Shown in pieces: positions 36,840 to 39,466 of a stretch of 39,466 nucleotides of DNA. The notes beneath the pieces were generated by a model, which made no database searches, was not told the origin of the DNA, and saw nothing but the letters and a program-made list of their open reading frames with translations. Source of the stretch: Acidobacteriaceae bacterium (GTDB taxonomy: Bacteria > Acidobacteriota > Terriglobia > Terriglobales > Acidobacteriaceae); NCBI GenBank assembly GCA_003165075.1, contig PLSM01000083.1, positions 1 through 39,466 of the forward strand. Reading direction: 5' to 3'. The position numbers were made by a program, and so were the translations under genes. Every line of letters starts with the position of its first letter. Position 1 is the first letter of the stretch.

Positions 36840-37799
36840 TTAAATGGTTTCGAAATCGACAAACATCGGCCAGCGGAACGACTCGCCGGGCTTAAGCTGG
36901 CGCGACCACGGACCGGCAATTGCCAGCGAGTCCACGGGCGCGGTTGCAGGTTCCATGGCTACGCAAATCTGTTTCGGTCCCGGCCGGTCGGGCCAGCCGC
37001 CATAGCAGATCCAAAGCCCCAGGTAAGGCGTGGCGGCAGAGTCGAAGCTCACTCGAATGCGCAGGCCGGCCGCGGGGCGCTCCAGGGAGCACCAGTTTTC
37101 CGCCGCGGTCAGTGGACCCGCAAAGAGCTTATCGCCGATGCCCGAGTCAGGGGATTGGGCGATACTCAAATCGGTCTTGCTTCCATTGCTCAGTTCGGCG
37201 ATGGGCCACGCCACCGGATCGCCTCCCTTGCCCAGGCGGTTACCGCCCGAGCCCTCCAGGCGCAGCGTGGTGATCGTGGCCGGCAGCAGAATCTGGTCGC
37301 CGGCTTCCGCCGTAAACAGCGGATGTGCCGCCCACGACCACGGTGCGGGATGGCTCCCCGTGTTGGTCACCGTATAGTCCAGGCGCAGATGCACACCCCC
37401 GGCTGTCTCGTTCAGCGCGGCGGTCCGCTCCACTACCAGCGGCAGCGAAAAGCACTCACCGCGGAATGTTGCGGAGTGGGCGCTGGTGGCGATGGGCTTC
37501 CAGGCTACCCGCCACAGGTCGCCGTGGTCGGGGACGTTAGCCGCTCCGGCAGCGGCTTCAACTGCGCATGCGGCCACCGAGGGCAGGCACTCGTCCCATC
37601 CGCTGGCGTCGCCCGCGTCAAAGGGCATGGTTTGGGTGCGCGGTCCGTACGGGGCAAGCGGGGCCTGCAGCAGCTCGCGGCCCTTTATGCGGATTGAAGC
37701 GATCTTTCCGCCCAGTTTGGGGAGGATGGCAAGAGAACAATCGCCGGCCTCAATGAGAACGTTTTCTTCCTTGGTGAAACTACCTATCGCCTCTGCCAT
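36840..37799 (-). CDS. Galactose mutarotase-like protein (aldose 1-epimerase superfamily), 319 aa
   Basis: Beta-sandwich carbohydrate-binding protein of the galactose mutarotase superfamily. Readable parts are LAILPKLGGKIASIRIKGRE at the N-terminus, DASGWDECLPSVAAC, VPDHGDLWRVAWKP and LRLDYTVTNTGSHPAPWSWA followed by HPLF, which carries a His in the usual place. QICVAMEPATAPVDSLAI is near the C-terminus, with the Glu typical of epimerases. The sequence is divergent, so it may act on another sugar than galactose. The position directly before galK supports a sugar role. ATG 37799; the in-frame GTG two codons earlier is too close to the ribosome site. Confidence 0.8.
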   Translation of the reverse strand: MAEAIGSFTKEENVLIEAGDCSLAILPKLGGKIASIRIKGRELLQAPLAPYGPRTQTMPFDAGDASGWDECLPSVAACAVEAAAGAANVPDHGDLWRVAWKPIATSAHSATFRGECFSLPLVVERTAALNETAGGVHLRLDYTVTNTGSHPAPWSWAAHPLFTAEAGDQILLPATITTLRLEGSGGNRLGKGGDPVAWPIAELSNGSKTDLSIAQSPDSGIGDKLFAGPLTAAENWCSLERPAAGLRIRVSFDSAATPYLGLWICYGGWPDRPGPKQICVAMEPATAPVDSLAIAGPWSRQLKPGESFRWPMFVDFETI

Positions 37800-37804
37800 C
37801 CACA

Positions 37805-39178
37805 CTACCCCTCTGCTTTTGCGCAGGCCGCAATCAGCTTTTCCCAGATCCGGTCCAGCCAGGCTTCGTGCTCTGGTTTCATCAGCACTGAGCGCAGGCA
37901 GGTCACATACTCCTGGGCGCTTTCCGCCGTTCCCGCGCCTGCCGGCTCAAACCAGGCCACGGGCAATTGTACAAGGGCCAGATGCAAATCGACTGTGGCG
38001 CAGGCCAAAAAGACTTTGTGGGCCAGGTGCGAAGACTGTTCCGGGGATGCGGCGTTCAATTTCCACACCACAATATCGAGCTCCGGCGCTCCCGCGGTCA
38101 GCGGCTCGAAGCGCGGATCGAGGCGCAGCCGCCGGTCCAACTCCAGGGCGGCTGCTCGTCCGCACGCCAAGCCCTGGGCAAACTCGCCGCCCGGGGTAAG
38201 GGGCAGTAGCTGCTGCGTGGCCCACAGCGCCACTGCGGTAGCCCCGGCCCGCGAACACTCCAGGCTGATCTCGCCCAGATGTAACTCCTTTGAAGTGAAG
38301 TAGGTGTAGGGCGAGTCGTGCTTGTAGAAGCGGCCCACCGCCGGGTCGCGGAAGAGGATCGAACCGCATCCGTAAGGCTGCAGGCCATGCTTGTGCGGGT
38401 CCACGACGATGGAGTCGGCCTGGTCCAGTGCCGCATAGGCCGCGCGGGCCGGGGAGTCCAGCGCATCGGAAATCAGCCTGAAATAGCCGCCGTACGCTGC
38501 GTCTACGTGGATGCGGAAGCCGTAGCGCCGGCGCAACGCGACAACCTGGTCGAGCGGGTCCACCGCGCCGATGGCGGTGGTGCCCAGCGTGACCACCACG
38601 GTGCTCACGTCGCCCTTGCGTAACTCGGACTCCAGCGCCTCCATGTCCATGCGCCCGCGGCGGTCGGCGGCGATGGACGCATATTCCAGCTTCAAAACCG
38701 AGGAGATGCGCTGGTGGGTATAGTGAGCCTGTTCTGAGCCCACAATGCGCCGTCCCGGCGCCAGTTGCCCGGCCACCCACAGCGCCTCCAGGTTGGCCTG
38801 CGTGCCGCCGGAGGTGAGATGACCCAGGAACTCCGTCCAGCCAAACATGCCGGCGATGTGGGCCACGGCCTCAATCTCCATTTCGGAGCTGGCGCGGCCC
38901 CCGTCGCGGGCGTGATTGTTGGGATTGAGGACCATGGCCAGGGCATAGGCGGCCCGCGCCACCGGGTGCGGCGGCTTGAGCATCTGCCCTGCATAGAGGG
39001 GATGAAAATAAGGGTAGTTGTTGCCCAGTCGATGCGCCACGGTGTCCAGAACCCGGGCCATGGCTTCGGGATTCCGGGCGGTGTCCGAGGCCGCATCGAA
39101 GTCCGGCAGCGAGCCAAACTCCCCCTCCAGCACCTCGGTAGCGCGGACAAGCAGGTCAGGGACGGGATCGTTGGGCAT
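37805..39178 (-). CDS. PLP-dependent amino acid decarboxylase (group II, aromatic-L-amino-acid type), 457 aa
   Basis: Fold-type I decarboxylase of the DDC/GAD/HDC group. PLP-site features are HLTSGGTQANLEAL (phosphate binding), SEQAHYTHQRIS (ring-stacking His152), RIHVDAAYGGYFRL (Asp226) and VVDPHKHGLQPYG with the Schiff-base lysine K263. The substrate (Tyr, Phe, Trp, Glu or Asp) cannot be told from sequence by eye. ATG 39178 has GGAGG upstream; the frame extends 33 codons further without homology. It is the first gene of the operon, five bases before the mutarotase-like gene, an unexpected pairing of amine and sugar metabolism. Confidence 0.9.
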   Translation of the reverse strand: MPNDPVPDLLVRATEVLEGEFGSLPDFDAASDTARNPEAMARVLDTVAHRLGNNYPYFHPLYAGQMLKPPHPVARAAYALAMVLNPNNHARDGGRASSEMEIEAVAHIAGMFGWTEFLGHLTSGGTQANLEALWVAGQLAPGRRIVGSEQAHYTHQRISSVLKLEYASIAADRRGRMDMEALESELRKGDVSTVVVTLGTTAIGAVDPLDQVVALRRRYGFRIHVDAAYGGYFRLISDALDSPARAAYAALDQADSIVVDPHKHGLQPYGCGSILFRDPAVGRFYKHDSPYTYFTSKELHLGEISLECSRAGATAVALWATQQLLPLTPGGEFAQGLACGRAAALELDRRLRLDPRFEPLTAGAPELDIVVWKLNAASPEQSSHLAHKVFLACATVDLHLALVQLPVAWFEPAGAGTAESAQEYVTCLRSVLMKPEHEAWLDRIWEKLIAACAKAEG

Positions 39179-39305
39179 GGCGACCCTCCAAGGTAACACA
39201 GCCCGGCGGGGCGCGGTAGGTTCCTCATTCTGTTGCGGTTTCCCGATACGGGAATCTGAAAGCGGGGTGGCGGCCAAAGATTGCTGCGTTCTTTTTTGCG
39301 AGGAA

Positions 39306-39316
39306 TGCTACACTAT
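39306..39316 (+). promoter_or_regulatory. Extended -10 promoter of the cold-shock gene
   Basis: TGCTACACTAT matches an extended -10 (TG-N-TACACT). No good -35 is at the usual distance. The transcript would have a leader of about 110 nt, typical of cold-shock genes, with a GC-rich hairpin at 39338-39358 (GGGC and GAGC arms pairing with GCTC and GCCC). Confidence 0.4.
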
Positions 39317-39429
39317 GGACAGCGTTAGAGCCGAACCGGGCGTGAGCAGCGCTCGCCCAACTAAGCAAGATTCTGCCAGTGGTCGCTCCGATTCATCCAG
39401 CGCAATTCAATCCAGGAAATACGAGCAAA

Positions 39430-39466
39430 ATGGAACAAGGTACTGTGAAGTGGTTTAATGACGCGA
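39430..39466 (+). CDS. csp: Cold-shock protein (CspA family), N-terminal fragment
   Basis: Only the first 12 codons are in the window. MEQGTVKWFNDA matches the conserved start of CspA-type RNA chaperones (GTVKWFN is the first strand of the OB-fold). AGGAA lies 11 bases upstream. The long leader with an extended -10 promoter fits this family. The gene runs off the right edge. Confidence 0.85.
   Translation, partial: MEQGTVKWFNDA

Overview
This is a GC-rich bacterial chromosome segment, most likely from an Acidobacteriota member of the Terriglobia/Acidobacteriaceae type. The assignment is an inference from gene content: an 812-residue ADOP-type ABC permease with the QDVRFALRQLRKSPGF start, a YidC-type protein opening PEIHNPDLQS, a hopanoid glycosyltransferase (HpnI-like), several RND pumps and many small two-helix membrane proteins. 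No rRNA, tRNA, CRISPR array, transposase or phage gene was seen. The ends cut gcvT (left, C-terminus missing) and a cold-shock gene (right, only the first 12 codons present).

Layout. 1-4 kb: gcvT, several small unknown proteins and a Rieske oxygenase. 4.0-5.6 kb: an AT-richer island holding a lone TIR-like gene broken by an amber codon, with a 15-bp tandem duplication on one side and a 20-bp-period tandem repeat on the other. 5.6-9 kb: an M29 aminopeptidase, a DUF4242 protein and a DUF116 protein. 9-12.1 kb: the ADOP permease, with a pair of 16-bp dyads upstream, and a secreted DinB-like protein. 12.2-17.3 kb: the HpnI-like glycosyltransferase, an arsenic locus (arsR-acr3 divergent from arsC, with overlapping promoters) and a short YidC paralogue read from a TTG codon. 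17.3-23.3 kb: an RND permease/adaptor/outer-membrane-factor operon. 23.8-25.3 kb: a HAD-UbiA fusion. 25.7-33.6 kb: an MdtABC-like operon with one adaptor and two RND permeases. 33.7-39.2 kb: an alpha-glucan phosphorylase and a PLP decarboxylase/mutarotase/galactokinase operon.

How the genes work together. The window is dominated by envelope export: one complete tripartite RND pump, a second adaptor with two permeases that must borrow an outer-membrane factor, the ADOP permease and arsenite efflux. ArsC reduces arsenate to the arsenite that Acr3 exports, and ArsR controls both through closely packed divergent promoters. The right end is sugar metabolism: the mutarotase-like protein and galactokinase form a short Leloir-type segment, followed by the glucan phosphorylase.

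Most notable observations: (i) a roughly 35-bp REP-like palindrome occurs three times, and one copy sits in frame inside gcvT, adding about 19 residues; (ii) the TIR-like gene carries TAG where the family is expected to have its catalytic glutamate, followed at once by ATG; (iii) two of the three RND permeases carry low-complexity insertions at the same periplasmic position, about 25 and about 110 residues long; (iv) the YidC paralogue lacks the large periplasmic domain. Everything rests on reading the sequence by eye; no database search was run.
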